This document shows, piece by piece, positions 9,330 through 18,164 of a DNA stretch of 64,000 nt (the first letter of the stretch is position 1; every line of letters begins with the position of its first letter). This DNA comes from Polyangium sp. y55x31 (GTDB taxonomy: Bacteria > Myxococcota_A > Polyangia > Polyangiales > Polyangiaceae). The position numbers and the translations under genes are program-made. Under the pieces are notes generated by a model. The model was given only the letters and a program-made list of their open reading frames with translations. It searched no databases and had not been told where the DNA came from. The stretch is taken from the NCBI RefSeq assembly GCF_029946505.1, contig NZ_JARZHG010000003.1, positions 186,001 to 250,000 of the forward strand. The letters are read 5' to 3'.

Positions 9330-10282
9330 TGGCTGCTTCGAATGGGTCTCTCCTGTGCGCCCTCGCCCTGGCCATGGGGCCGGCCGGTTGCATCGCCGAC
9401 GTCGTGCCGAGCTCCTCGCTCGCGAGCTGCGCGGATCTGGCGGCCACGTGCGGGCCCAAGGGCGACGAGATATGCTGCGCGAACTCGCTCGTCACGGGCG
9501 GCGCGTACGAGCGCCTCGACCCGGAGCAGAACAAGTCGTATCAGGCCTCCGTGAGCGACTTTCGGCTGGATCGCTTCGAGGTGACGGTCGGGCGGTTTCG
9601 AAGGTTCGTGAGCGAGTATCCCGAGAATCTTCCTGCCGCGGGCGCGGGGGCTCATCCGATCATCGAGGGAAGCGGGTGGGACGCTTCATGGCCGTTACCG
9701 CCGAACCAGGCCGAGCTCATCGCTTCTTTGAAGTGCAACGAATACTACCAGACCTGGACGGACGAGCCCGGCGCCGGCGAACACAGGCCCATCAATTGCG
9801 TCAACTGGTATGTCGCGTTCGCCTTTTGCGCGTGGGACGGCGGTCGATTGCCGACCGAGGCCGAGTGGAACTACGCGGCGGCCCGCGGCAGCGAAGAGAC
9901 GAATTACCCGTGGGGGAGCGCCGCGCCCGACGATGACCACGCGGTGTATTGCCCGAATTACTCGGAGATGGATCAGGGCTGTCCGACCGCGACGCTCGCC
10001 GACATCTCGGATGTCGGCTCCAGGTCTCCCGCGGGTGATGGGAAATGGGGACAATCCGACCTGGCCGGCAGCATGCGCGAGTGGACCCTGGACTACCACG
10101 ACGTGTACCCGGACCAGTGCGACGATTGCGCGAACCTGACGAATACGATCGGGGGCCGCGAGGCGCGCGGCGGCGACTGGAACAACGACGCGGCGAGCCT
10201 GAGCTCGTTTCTTCGCATCGCCTACGACCCTGCGGGTCCGAAGAGCTGGGTCGGGTTTCGCTGCGCTCGCCGGCCGCGCTGA
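9329..10282 (+). CDS. Formylglycine-generating-enzyme-fold (SUMF1) lipoprotein, probably non-catalytic
   Basis: Protein of 317 residues with a leader ending in a lipobox-like PAGC and a Cys-rich mature N-terminus. The FGE-sulfatase/SUMF1 fold is clear: SVSDFRLDRFEVTVGRFRRF, PINCVNWYVAFAFCAWDGG, RLPTEAEWNYAAARG, DLAGSMREWTLD, ARGGDWNND and the terminal GFRCARRP. Such domains convert cysteine to formylglycine in sulfatases, oxidise other substrates, or serve only as binding modules. The Cys pair of true FGEs, which lies just after the GGSW-type motif, is absent here (the segment reads NNDAASLSSFLR), so I infer a non-catalytic adhesive or sensory role. Start ATG 9329 overlaps the previous stop. 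The gene ends 3 bases from the convergent T6SS operon. Confidence 0.88.
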   Translation: MAASNGSLLCALALAMGPAGCIADVVPSSSLASCADLAATCGPKGDEICCANSLVTGGAYERLDPEQNKSYQASVSDFRLDRFEVTVGRFRRFVSEYPENLPAAGAGAHPIIEGSGWDASWPLPPNQAELIASLKCNEYYQTWTDEPGAGEHRPINCVNWYVAFAFCAWDGGRLPTEAEWNYAAARGSEETNYPWGSAAPDDDHAVYCPNYSEMDQGCPTATLADISDVGSRSPAGDGKWGQSDLAGSMREWTLDYHDVYPDQCDDCANLTNTIGGREARGGDWNNDAASLSSFLRIAYDPAGPKSWVGFRCARRPR

Positions 10283-10285
10283 GGA

Positions 10286-10732
10286 TCAGGGCGCGTTGCA
10301 CATGATGATGTGCTCGACGGCGTCGATGAGGATCTGCTCCACCCGTGGTGCCCCGATGGCCGCGGCGTCGGTGAAGCGTTCGAGATCGAAGGGCGGCGGG
10401 TTGACCTCCAGATAGGCGAGGATCTGGAGCGGATACCCTTTCCAGCGGATCACGCAGAAGCCGACCACGTTGCGGCTCCCCGTGGCCCCGCGCAGGCCCA
10501 GGGCGAGCTCGATGCTCGGGGTGTCGTGTCCTTGATCGAGGAGGATCCGGGCGTCGTGCCCGGCCTGCCGGAGCTCGGCCGCGAACTCCTCCATCATCGG
10601 TCGGAGCAGATCGTCGCGGAGGGTCGCGAAGCTGCGGAGGAAATCGGCCTCGTCCGGCGTCCGCCCCTCGGCGATGCGCCGCGCGTAGCGCGCGGTGAGG
10701 CGTTCGAGGCGGAGGCGGTTGTGCTCTTTCAT
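10286..10732 (-). CDS. Small unknown protein, last gene of T6SS island A
   Basis: A cytoplasmic protein of 148 residues that I do not recognise. The N-terminal half is predicted helical and charged (KEHNRLRLERLTARYARRIA; a stretch of Asp, Arg and Glu follows). The C-terminal half is more beta-like with a GFCVIRWKGYPLQILAYLEV core. It lies 10 bases downstream of the DUF4150 gene, so it is very probably co-translated with it. A position immediately after the PAAR-like tip suggests an immunity protein, chaperone or small effector, but nothing in the sequence decides this. Confidence 0.7.
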   Translation of the reverse strand: MKEHNRLRLERLTARYARRIAEGRTPDEADFLRSFATLRDDLLRPMMEEFAAELRQAGHDARILLDQGHDTPSIELALGLRGATGSRNVVGFCVIRWKGYPLQILAYLEVNPPPFDLERFTDAAAIGAPRVEQILIDAVEHIIMCNAP

Positions 10733-10742
10733 GCGGGCGTCG

Positions 10743-11132
10743 TCAGGGCGCGAGGATCAGCACCTTGGTCTGGCTCGGAGCGATGGTCATGCCCCGGGCG
10801 TTGGTGCGGTTTTGCATGGTGGGGCTCGTCAATCGCGTCACCGGCGCGCCCTTGATGAGCACCTTGCGGGCTCCCATCACGTGCCGCGAGGTGCTCATCA
10901 CCGAGCGCGAGAGCACGCCCCCGTTGATGCCCGGGTTGTCCCCGTTGGTCATGGGCACCTTGGTGCGCATGTTGTGCGCCGGCGCGCACACGAACAGGAC
11001 CTTGTAGACCGCCGAGACCGCCATGGGGTTGGCGGCGAAGTTGGGATAGGGGATCGGCGTGGGCCCCGGGGGCGTGAGGCATACGTCGGGAATCGCGAAG
11101 GCCATGCCCCCGCGCTGGGTGTTGGCAAACAT
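10743..11132 (-). CDS. DUF4150 PAAR-like T6SS spike-tip protein
   Basis: Protein of 129 residues forming the sharpened tip of the VgrG needle. It has the DUF4150 hallmarks: an early FAIPDVCLTPPGPTPIPYPN motif, then NMRTKVPMTNGDNPG, the GGVLSRSVMS segment and a final MQNRTNARGMTIAPSQTKVL. There is no long C-terminal extension, so this copy carries no fused toxin. It sits between DUF3540 and a small unknown gene with 10-base gaps on both sides, in the DUF2169-pentapeptide-DUF3540-DUF4150 order typical of one class of T6SS accessory operon. Any cargo would have to bind non-covalently or be the neighbouring small protein. Confidence 0.9.
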   Translation of the reverse strand: MFANTQRGGMAFAIPDVCLTPPGPTPIPYPNFAANPMAVSAVYKVLFVCAPAHNMRTKVPMTNGDNPGINGGVLSRSVMSTSRHVMGARKVLIKGAPVTRLTSPTMQNRTNARGMTIAPSQTKVLILAP

Positions 11133-11142
11133 GGGCTCCTCC

Positions 11143-11793
11143 TCAACCGATGTGGACCTGACCGCCGTCGATCTTGGTCAACTCTCCGCTCGTCACCAGG
11201 GTGGTTTGCGACTTGATGTTCACCGCAGCCTTGGCCGAGACCTCGTAATACCGGGCCCGGACCTGCTCCGACTCGGCGATGAAGCGATAGGCCCGCGCCA
11301 CGCGCGACACCCACCGATCGGCCACCGACTCCACCGATCGGGCCACGGTCTTGACGTGATCGATCTTCGCGACCAACCGATCGCCGAGGTAGCTCATGGC
11401 CTCCACGGCCAGGGCCCCTTCCCGGGCGTGGACCCGCACCTTGCCCGAGGCCAGCGTGGTCTCGCCGGGCGTGGCCATGCACACGCCGCTCTGGGCGTGG
11501 ATCGTCACCTTGCCCGCGGGCGCGCTCATTTCCAGGTCCCCCTCGGCCACGAGCCGCGTCGCCCCTCCGCCCTCGCGCTCCAGCACCGCGAGCACGTGGC
11601 AGCCCTCGTCGTGGAGGGCGAGGAGCACGAGGTCCCCGAGCACGGGCTCGACCAGGCAGCTCACCGCCCTCCGGGCCTCGTACTCGCCCGAGCCCACGCG
11701 CACCATGAGGCGTTTGCCCAGGATCGCGGTCACCGTGCCCACCTCCTGGGTGGCCAGGGTCTCGGTCCGCTGTCTCGCCAAGTTGTCTCGCAT
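11143..11793 (-). CDS. DUF3540 T6SS accessory protein
   Basis: Protein of 216 residues matching the DUF3540 pattern. An N-terminal OB-like beta segment (VGTVTAILGKRLMVRVGSGEYEARRAVSCLV, then GDLVLLALHDEGCHVLAVLERE) resembles a trimmed gp5/VgrG OB-fold. It is followed by a beta-repeat middle (LEMSAPAGKVTIHAQSGVCM, LASGKVRVHAREGALAV) and a C-terminal helix. The family occurs beside DUF2169 and DUF4150 genes; a VgrG-like connector role is generally assumed. It lies 30 bases downstream of the pentapeptide gene. The terminal segment (INIKSQTTLVTSGELTKIDG-like) ends in the same kind of beta repeat that VgrG needles use. Confidence 0.85.
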   Translation of the reverse strand: MRDNLARQRTETLATQEVGTVTAILGKRLMVRVGSGEYEARRAVSCLVEPVLGDLVLLALHDEGCHVLAVLEREGGGATRLVAEGDLEMSAPAGKVTIHAQSGVCMATPGETTLASGKVRVHAREGALAVEAMSYLGDRLVAKIDHVKTVARSVESVADRWVSRVARAYRFIAESEQVRARYYEVSAKAAVNIKSQTTLVTSGELTKIDGGQVHIG

Positions 11794-11823
11794 CGCTCGT
11801 CTCCGTATCTCGCAAGAGGCCTC

Positions 11824-12867
11824 TCAAGGAGACCAACGCTCTGCTTCCAAGAGCTCCTCGTCGTCGCCGAGGATCCCGGCCCGGCTCGTGAACACCGCTC
11901 CTTTGTCGCGCGTCTGGTGAAAGCGGGCGCGGAAGAGCTTGGCCTGCGACAGATCCGCTTCTTCCACGCCGGCGTGGGAGAAATCGGCGTAGCTGAGATC
12001 GGCGCCGCGGAGGCTCGCGAGCTTGCACGCGGCGCGCTGGAAATTGGCCTGGTAGAGGCAGGCGTCGGCGAAATTCGCGGCCTCGAGGCTCGCCTTCTGA
12101 AAGACCGCCTGCCGGGCGAAGAGGCCCTTGGCCGAGGCGCCGTCGAGCCGCGCCTCGGCGAACATCGCCCGCTCGGCGTTGGCGCCGTCGAGCTTCGCGC
12201 AGGCGAGCTTTGCGCCCTTGAAGTTGGTCTGCACGAGCTCGGCTCCACGCAGATCGCAGCCGCTGAGGTCGGCCTCGTCGAGCATGGTGAAGGACAGGTG
12301 CATCCCGGAGAGATCCTGCCCCCGGAGCTTGGCTCCGCTGAGCACCGAGAGATGCATCCTGGCCCCGCGCAAGCTGGCGCTGGAGAGGTCGGCCTCCATC
12401 AGGCAGCAGCGCTCGAGCTCGGCCTCGTCGAGGGCGACCTTTTCGAGCGTGGTGTCGACCACCGCGAAGCGATCGAGCTTGGCCTTGCGGAAGCTCGACT
12501 CGGCGGCGCGGCTCTTGACCACGGTGGCGATGCTCAGATCCGCGCCCTCGAAGGAGGCCCGGGTGAGATCGCAGTCGACGAACTTGGCGTCCACGAGATC
12601 GCTGCCCGGGAGCGCCGCGGCCTGCATGGCGCACTTGTAGAACGAGGTGTGGCGGGCCTTGACCCCGGTGAGATCGGCGCCGCCGAGATCGCAGGCGTTG
12701 AAGATCGACTCGCTGATCTTCGCGCCCGAAAGCTTCGCCCCCCGGAAGTTCACGCCCTCGAAGACCACACCCGAGAGATCGAGGCCGGCGAGATCGAGGC
12801 CGGCGAGATCGGCTCCGGCGATCATCTCGCCCTCGGCGATGGCCGCGATGAGCTCGTCGCGGATCAT
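11824..12867 (-). CDS. Pentapeptide-repeat protein of T6SS island A
   Basis: Protein of 347 residues made almost entirely of A(D/N)LxX pentapeptide repeats (ADLAGLDLAGLDLSGVVFEG near the N-terminus, LRGADLSYADFSH near the end). Such sequences fold into a right-handed quadrilateral beta-helix about four repeats per turn. There are no signal peptide and no enzymatic motifs. Its start overlaps the preceding DUF2169-pentapeptide stop by 4 bases (ATGA), so the two are translationally coupled and probably made in matched amounts. Within DUF2169 T6SS operons these proteins are thought to help assemble or cap the tip; that role is inference. Confidence 0.92.
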   Translation of the reverse strand: MIRDELIAAIAEGEMIAGADLAGLDLAGLDLSGVVFEGVNFRGAKLSGAKISESIFNACDLGGADLTGVKARHTSFYKCAMQAAALPGSDLVDAKFVDCDLTRASFEGADLSIATVVKSRAAESSFRKAKLDRFAVVDTTLEKVALDEAELERCCLMEADLSSASLRGARMHLSVLSGAKLRGQDLSGMHLSFTMLDEADLSGCDLRGAELVQTNFKGAKLACAKLDGANAERAMFAEARLDGASAKGLFARQAVFQKASLEAANFADACLYQANFQRAACKLASLRGADLSYADFSHAGVEEADLSQAKLFRARFHQTRDKGAVFTSRAGILGDDEELLEAERWSP

Positions 12868-15551
12868 CCTTCTTTCCTCGTGAACACGACCTGATTCACC
12901 AGGGCTCCGGCGAAGCTCGTGCGGTCATCGCCGATCGTGTGAAGGAGGCTCGCGCCGAAGAGGTTGGCCTTCTCGAAGATCGCGCCCGGCACCTTGGCCT
13001 TGTCGAGGATGGCCTCCATGAGGTTGGCCTCGCGGAGATCGGCGTCGCTGAGATCGGCCTCGGCGAAGCGCGCCTCACGGGCAGCGACCTGCGTGAGGCG
13101 CGCGCCGCGGAGCATGGCCTCGCTGAAGTCCGCTCCCTCGGCCCGGGCTCTCTCGAAGTTGGCGCCGTCGAGGTTCACGCCGCTGAGGTTGGCCTCTTCG
13201 AGATCGGCCTCCGAGAAATCCGCGCCCGGCAGCGCCGAGGTGGCGATGATGCACACGCCGCGGGCCCGCGCTTCGCGGAACGAGGCTTTTTCTCCGGCGA
13301 AATCGAGGAAGCTCGTCCCTTCGAGGTGGGCGCCGTCGAAGTTCGCGAGGGCTCCCTTGCATTGCAGGAAGGTCGCCCCGCCGAGCTGGGCGCCGATGAA
13401 ACGGGCCTCGGTGAGATCGAGCTCGAAAAACTGCACCTCGCGGGCGTCGGCGTCGGTGAAGTCGGCGCCGAACACCTGCGTCTCGAAGAACTCGGCGCCG
13501 GTGAGATCGGCCCCGGCGAGCTGGGCTCCATCGAGGCGCGCCTTGTAGAGGACCGCATCGCGGAGATTGGCGCCGGCGAAGCGCACGCCCGAGGCCTCGG
13601 TGAGGCCGAGGTTCGCACCCACCAGCTTGGTGTCCTCGAAGCGCGCGCCCTTCACGTTGGCGCGGGTGAGGACCGCGCCCGAGAGATCCGCGCCGGTGAA
13701 GTCGCAGTCCGAGAGATCCGCGCCTTCGAGCAGGGCTTCGCGGAGATCCGCCTCGGCGAAGCTGAGGCCTTTGAGATCGGCGCCGGTGAGATCACGCCGG
13801 GCGAGCGACTCGCCCGCGGCGAGCGCCGCCTCGACCTCGGCCCGCAGCGCGATCTTCTCGGCCTCCGAGAGCTGTGCGGCGGGCGGACACTGGTGGGCGT
13901 GGGCGCGGTAGGCTTCGAGCGACGAGGCCTCCATCTGCCGCAGCTCGTCGGCGAAGGCGGGATCGGCGATCTTGGCTTCGAGATCCGGCATCGGCGCCCC
14001 GCCTTTGCGCGCCGCCCCGGCGACCTCGCGCATCTGGGCGAGCTCGGCCTCGGCGCGGAACTTGGGCGGGCCTCCGCCCTCCTTTTCCGATCGCTTGACC
14101 AGGGCGTCGAAGTCGATGCCCTGCGCGGCGCAATCGCGGCGCGCCTTGGCCTCGGCCTCCTTGGCGCGGGCTTCGCCCTCGCTCTCCATGGCTCGGGCCT
14201 CGGCGTCGGCGCGGTCGATGTAGTCCGGCAGATCATCGAGCGAGGTGGGCGGCCGAGCGGCCGCGACGGGCCGTTTGGGAAGCGCCACCTCGGGGTCGAT
14301 CCCGGCGGCGCGCAGCTCGTCGCGGGCTCGTTCGAGATCACGCTCCGCCCGCAGCTCGGCGCGTTTTTCGAGGATCTCCTCGTCATCGAGGAGATCGTCC
14401 ATGTCGGTGCCGAGCTCTTCCTCGAAGAGCGGCGCGCTCGGATCCGGCGGGGGCAAGAGCTCGCGATCGCGGAGCGCGTTGACCGCGCCCTTCTCCTCGT
14501 CGAGGCGCGCGGCCAGGGCCTCGCGGTAATGCTCGATGGGCTTCGGCGTATCCGCTTTCTCCAAAGCGCCGAGGAGCACCGCCACGTCGCCGGCGTTGTT
14601 CTCGCCGACCTCGATGACCCCACGAAAGACGGCGATTCCGCGCTCCAGGTTGGGCAGGAGGATCAGGGTTTCGAGGCGCGTCGCCACCTCGCGCAGGGCC
14701 CCTTCGGCGATCACCGTCTCGGCCGTCTCGGCGCTGGAGACGAAGCAACGAGCGCGAAGCAAGGGGACCCGGCTCTCCATGCGGGTCTTCCTTCCGTGGA
14801 GGTTTTCGAGCGCAATGGCCTCGCCTCCCTGGAAGTACTCGCGGAGGCGCTGATCCGCGGGCGCCACCTGAAAGGCCTCGACATCGATGTCGCTGGCAAA
14901 GCCGGGGAACTCTTTCTCCAGCCAGGCCGTACCGTAGGTGCCGAGCTTTTCGATGCGGGCTTCGAGCGCCGGATCGAGGGCCCCGAAGCAGGCCGGCGGA
15001 GGCCGATCCCGGGGCGAGGTCATCAAGTGCCGGGGATCCTCGAGGTGAGGAAGCCGGTGCATCGAGCGGCCATTCTCCTCCACCGGGGAGAGGCCCATCC
15101 CGCGAGGATTCTGCGGATATGCGGCTCCGCCAAAGGCATTCTCCCAGGAGAGGGCCATCTCCACGAACGGCTCGGGATCGGTGGGCACGCCATTCCGCCA
15201 CTGCCGGGCCCCGACCACGTAAATGGTCTTGTCCACCAGGGGTTTTTCCGCGGGGCCCAGCACGAGGCGCGCGGCGACGGCCGGGCCTGGCTTCCCCCCG
15301 GGAGCAAAGGCGCTTCCATAAAGAAGAACCTCGCCGCGGGGCTTGGGCATCCCCTCGTCGAGGATGGGCGGGGCGCTCGCGCCCTTGCCCATCTCCTCCG
15401 TCGCCTTTTGCCACAGGGCCACCTCCGGCAGGGGCAGCTCCGGGGCCTCCAGGGGGAAATACGCGAGCAGGCCGACGCTCAAATAGTGCTTCCCACGAAG
15501 GGTGAACACGCGCTGCAGGACCGAGAGGCGGCTGGGCTTGACGACACGCAT
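12864..15551 (-). CDS. DUF2169-pentapeptide repeat fusion, T6SS accessory protein
   Basis: Protein of 895 residues with three parts. Residues 1-350 are a DUF2169 domain (KTIYVVGARQWRNG, PFVEMALSWENAFGG, NPRGMG, the LPHLEDP stretch and the FQVAPADQRL motif). Residues 360-570 form a long charged, Glu/Arg/Ala-rich segment likely to be coiled coil. Residues from about 585 to the end are pentapeptide repeats (LTGADLKGLSFAEADLREAL onward). It lies 22 bases downstream of vgrG and is coupled by a 4-base overlap to a second pentapeptide protein. DUF2169 is regularly encoded beside VgrG and is treated as a loading factor for effectors. No signal sequence is visible. Confidence 0.9.
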   Translation of the reverse strand: MRVVKPSRLSVLQRVFTLRGKHYLSVGLLAYFPLEAPELPLPEVALWQKATEEMGKGASAPPILDEGMPKPRGEVLLYGSAFAPGGKPGPAVAARLVLGPAEKPLVDKTIYVVGARQWRNGVPTDPEPFVEMALSWENAFGGAAYPQNPRGMGLSPVEENGRSMHRLPHLEDPRHLMTSPRDRPPPACFGALDPALEARIEKLGTYGTAWLEKEFPGFASDIDVEAFQVAPADQRLREYFQGGEAIALENLHGRKTRMESRVPLLRARCFVSSAETAETVIAEGALREVATRLETLILLPNLERGIAVFRGVIEVGENNAGDVAVLLGALEKADTPKPIEHYREALAARLDEEKGAVNALRDRELLPPPDPSAPLFEEELGTDMDDLLDDEEILEKRAELRAERDLERARDELRAAGIDPEVALPKRPVAAARPPTSLDDLPDYIDRADAEARAMESEGEARAKEAEAKARRDCAAQGIDFDALVKRSEKEGGGPPKFRAEAELAQMREVAGAARKGGAPMPDLEAKIADPAFADELRQMEASSLEAYRAHAHQCPPAAQLSEAEKIALRAEVEAALAAGESLARRDLTGADLKGLSFAEADLREALLEGADLSDCDFTGADLSGAVLTRANVKGARFEDTKLVGANLGLTEASGVRFAGANLRDAVLYKARLDGAQLAGADLTGAEFFETQVFGADFTDADAREVQFFELDLTEARFIGAQLGGATFLQCKGALANFDGAHLEGTSFLDFAGEKASFREARARGVCIIATSALPGADFSEADLEEANLSGVNLDGANFERARAEGADFSEAMLRGARLTQVAAREARFAEADLSDADLREANLMEAILDKAKVPGAIFEKANLFGASLLHTIGDDRTSFAGALVNQVVFTRKEG

Positions 15552-15573
15552 GGCTCGAGAACCTCGAAGGACA

Positions 15574-17982
15574 TCAAAGGACGACGAAGCGCCCGGTCCG
15601 GAGCAGGGTATTGGCCTCGTTCTGGATATCGGTCCTCATCTTGGAGAGGCGCACGTTGGCCTCGTGGCGCTCCAGGGCCTTGATCTTCACCTCGGCAAAG
15701 GGGCCGTTGAAGATCTCCAGGACCTGCCCATTGATCTTCGAGACCACCGCGCCGTTGTGGGTCTCGCGCACGAAGCCGGTGCTGGTCGCCGTGAGGTTGC
15801 CGCGGTGGGTCTCGGTGAGGTTGCCGATGTGGGTATCCTTGGCGTTGCCGTAGTGCGAGGTGGTGGCGTTCCCGCGGTGCGTCTCCTGCAAATTGCCGTG
15901 GAGGACCGACTTGGCGTTGCCCTGCTGGAACTCGTCGAGGTTGCCGATGTGCCGCGAGTTGGCGTTGCCGGTGTGAAGCGAGGTTTCCTTGCCGGTATGC
16001 GTCGACTTGGTGTCGCCGATGTGGGTCTCGGTCTTGGGGCCTTTGAGCGTCTCGATCTTCTTGCCTTTGATGAATTCGATCTTCGCCCCCAGGAAGACCT
16101 CGTGCACCAGGGCGAAGTGCGTGGCCTGCTTGACGCCGATGAGCTGCTCGGTCTTGGCCCCGAGGAGCAGCTCCTGCTTCCAGCCGCCAAAGAACTCGGA
16201 CGTGATCCCGCCCTTGATGTCCATGGTGGCGCCGCCGGTGATCGAAAGCTTGTTGCTGTGCTCGATTTCGACCTTGTTCTCCGACTCGCACTTGGCGTCG
16301 CCCACGGCCGTCATCTCGATGTCGCCCTCGACCTTGGCCTCCATGTTCTCGGCGACCGTGATGTTCCAGTTCTGGCCCACGTTGGTGTCGAAGTTCTTGC
16401 CGATGCCGAGGAGGCCGTTGTCGTCGGTCTTGGCGATGAACTCGTGGCCGTCATTGGGTGAGCCCATGCGGATGTAGCTGTTGGAATAAGGCGTGGAGAG
16501 CGTGACCCGCTGCGATCCTGCCAGATCCTCGAGCTCCAGGCGGTTTCTACCGCCGGTCTGGATGATGTTTTTGGTGTGGTTGCCGCTGCTCACGGGGCTC
16601 GGGTTGAGCACGTTGGGGACCACGCCGGAGATCACCGGTCGATCGGGATCTCCGCCGAGGAAGCTCAGGACGACCTCGGTGCCCTTGCGGAGGGGAAAAT
16701 GAAATCCCTCGATGCTCCCGCCGTGGGGCTGCATCATCCGCACGTAGGTGGATCCGGAGCCGCTCGGGGAGTCGTTCTCGTCGAAGTTGAACTTCACGAG
16801 GTAACGCCCGTACTCGTCGATCTGGGCGTATTCGCTCTCCCCGCCGCCGTCGACGACGCCGTTCTCGAAACCGTAGATCCGCGGCCAGGACGTCCGGGAT
16901 TCGGGCCGGAACTGGGTGCTGGCCGGGATGGCCGCCACTTCGACGTAATAGGTGTCGTCGTGCTCGAGGCCGATGATCTCCTTGAGGTGCACATCCCCGG
17001 CGGCCTGGTTGCCCTGGTGGTGGACCTCGATGGCCAGATACTTGGTGTTGAAGCGGGGACGGGGGTGCTCCTCGAGATCGAAGGTGTAGCCGGCGCGGAG
17101 GTGCATCCGCGTACCCGTGGCCCGGGCGATCGATTTCCGGGTGAGGAACTCCTCGGATCGAATCTTGGCCAAGCGGGCCCCGGTGTCGGGAGAGAAGAAG
17201 CGCTCGCCATAGAGGCTGACCTTCCCGGCCCCCTTGGCCGAGACCGCCGCAGACCCCGAGATGTCGAGCTTCGGCCGCGCATAATCGTAGTCGCGGAGCT
17301 TGACCTCGGCGGGCATGGATCCGTGATTCAGGGAGAAAGAGCGGAACGAGGCGCCGGCGCTGCGATCTTCGCCGGTCTGGGGGAAATAACGGACCGGCTT
17401 GCCGATGCCCTCGGCGGGGTAGGACTTGTCGTCACAGAAGACGATCTTCTCGCCCCCCTCGTTGTGCTCGAAGAAATAATAAATACCCTCGCGCTCCAGC
17501 CAGCGGGAGACGAAATCGAAATCGCTCTCGCGATATTGACCGATGTGCTCCTCCACCTCGTAGCCCTGGGTGAGGCGGAATTCGTAGCTGCCGGCGAGGC
17601 CGTTGTCGTCGAGGACCGCCCGGATGGCGTCGGGCGCGCTCTTCTTGGTGAAGATCCGGCTGTGCCGCGAGAGCGCGAGGCGTGCGAAGCGGGGCACGAG
17701 CACGACGCGCACCAAGGCCCGGCCCCCATGCTCGTGCACGAGATCGACGTCGCCGAGCACGCCGGCGAGCACGTAGGGCGGGATGTCGTCGCTCTCGCGA
17801 TCAATCACCAGGCTGGCCGGGTCACCCACGGCTTCGGCGAAATCGATGTCGCCGTCGTCGCTGTGAAATTGCAGGTAGACCTCGAATCGATAGGGACGCG
17901 ACACGGCTTCGGTGCCACGGAAGCCGACGACACGCGAAGGGCGAGGAAGTCCGCTCGACGAAAAGGTGATGAGGTCGCGCAT
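15574..17982 (-). CDS. vgrG: VgrG spike protein with long octapeptide-repeat needle
   Basis: Trimeric T6SS puncturing spike of 802 residues. It has the gp27-like base (SRPYRFEVYLQFHSDDGDID, YRESDFDFVSRWLEREGIYYFFEH), then the gp5 OB-fold (DEYGRYLVKFNFDEND, KGTEVVLSFLGGDPDRPVI) and a beta-helical needle. After LAGSQRVTLSTP the needle continues into 15 tandem 8-residue repeats, each with a central Gly (typically THxGNxxx), which is unusual and described separately. No catalytic domain follows, so cargo must bind non-covalently. ATG 17982 gives a standard VgrG start (MRDLITFSSSGLPRPS). A -10-like TATACT lies about 50 bases upstream, so the gene probably has its own promoter and opens the island A operon. 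Confidence 0.95.
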   Translation of the reverse strand: MRDLITFSSSGLPRPSRVVGFRGTEAVSRPYRFEVYLQFHSDDGDIDFAEAVGDPASLVIDRESDDIPPYVLAGVLGDVDLVHEHGGRALVRVVLVPRFARLALSRHSRIFTKKSAPDAIRAVLDDNGLAGSYEFRLTQGYEVEEHIGQYRESDFDFVSRWLEREGIYYFFEHNEGGEKIVFCDDKSYPAEGIGKPVRYFPQTGEDRSAGASFRSFSLNHGSMPAEVKLRDYDYARPKLDISGSAAVSAKGAGKVSLYGERFFSPDTGARLAKIRSEEFLTRKSIARATGTRMHLRAGYTFDLEEHPRPRFNTKYLAIEVHHQGNQAAGDVHLKEIIGLEHDDTYYVEVAAIPASTQFRPESRTSWPRIYGFENGVVDGGGESEYAQIDEYGRYLVKFNFDENDSPSGSGSTYVRMMQPHGGSIEGFHFPLRKGTEVVLSFLGGDPDRPVISGVVPNVLNPSPVSSGNHTKNIIQTGGRNRLELEDLAGSQRVTLSTPYSNSYIRMGSPNDGHEFIAKTDDNGLLGIGKNFDTNVGQNWNITVAENMEAKVEGDIEMTAVGDAKCESENKVEIEHSNKLSITGGATMDIKGGITSEFFGGWKQELLLGAKTEQLIGVKQATHFALVHEVFLGAKIEFIKGKKIETLKGPKTETHIGDTKSTHTGKETSLHTGNANSRHIGNLDEFQQGNAKSVLHGNLQETHRGNATTSHYGNAKDTHIGNLTETHRGNLTATSTGFVRETHNGAVVSKINGQVLEIFNGPFAEVKIKALERHEANVRLSKMRTDIQNEANTLLRTGRFVVL
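15739..16098 (-). repeat. Fifteen exact-period 24-bp repeats coding an octapeptide needle
   Basis: A 360-base stretch divides into exactly 15 units of 24 bases. Translated on the minus strand each gives eight residues with Gly at position 4, from VFLGAKIE at the high-coordinate end to THNGAVVS at the low end; the best units read THIGNLTE or THRGNATT. Codons differ between copies, so the period is kept at protein level, not by recent duplication. Confidence 0.93.
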
Positions 17983-18032
17983 GGGTGTATCTTTCTCATC
18001 GCGGCGCCGAGGCCCCGGCGCTTCGGGCGCGG

Positions 18033-18060
18033 AGTATAGCGATCCGGCTCCCGAGATAAA
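18033..18060 (-). promoter_or_regulatory. Candidate sigma-70-type promoter of vgrG and island A
   Basis: On the minus strand TTTATC (18060-18055) and TATACT (18038-18033) are separated by 16 bases, with vgrG's ATG about 50 bases downstream. The -10 has one mismatch to TATAAT and the -35 is weak. A GCGCCG/CGGCGC hairpin (18004-18009 with 18016-18021) lies in the resulting leader and might act post-transcriptionally. Confidence 0.4.
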
Positions 18061-18164
18061 AGACGTGATGACCAGCGTCTCGCCGCCCTAATCCTGCTCG
18101 AAGAAGGAGGCTCTGCCGAGCGGTGCGCGCCGAGCCGCCGAAGCGAGACCGTCGAGGCGCCGTT

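Noticed and set aside
15739..16098. Tandem 24-bp repeats considered as a CRISPR array
   Set aside because: There are no spacers; the units are contiguous, in frame and encode a regular octapeptide within VgrG.
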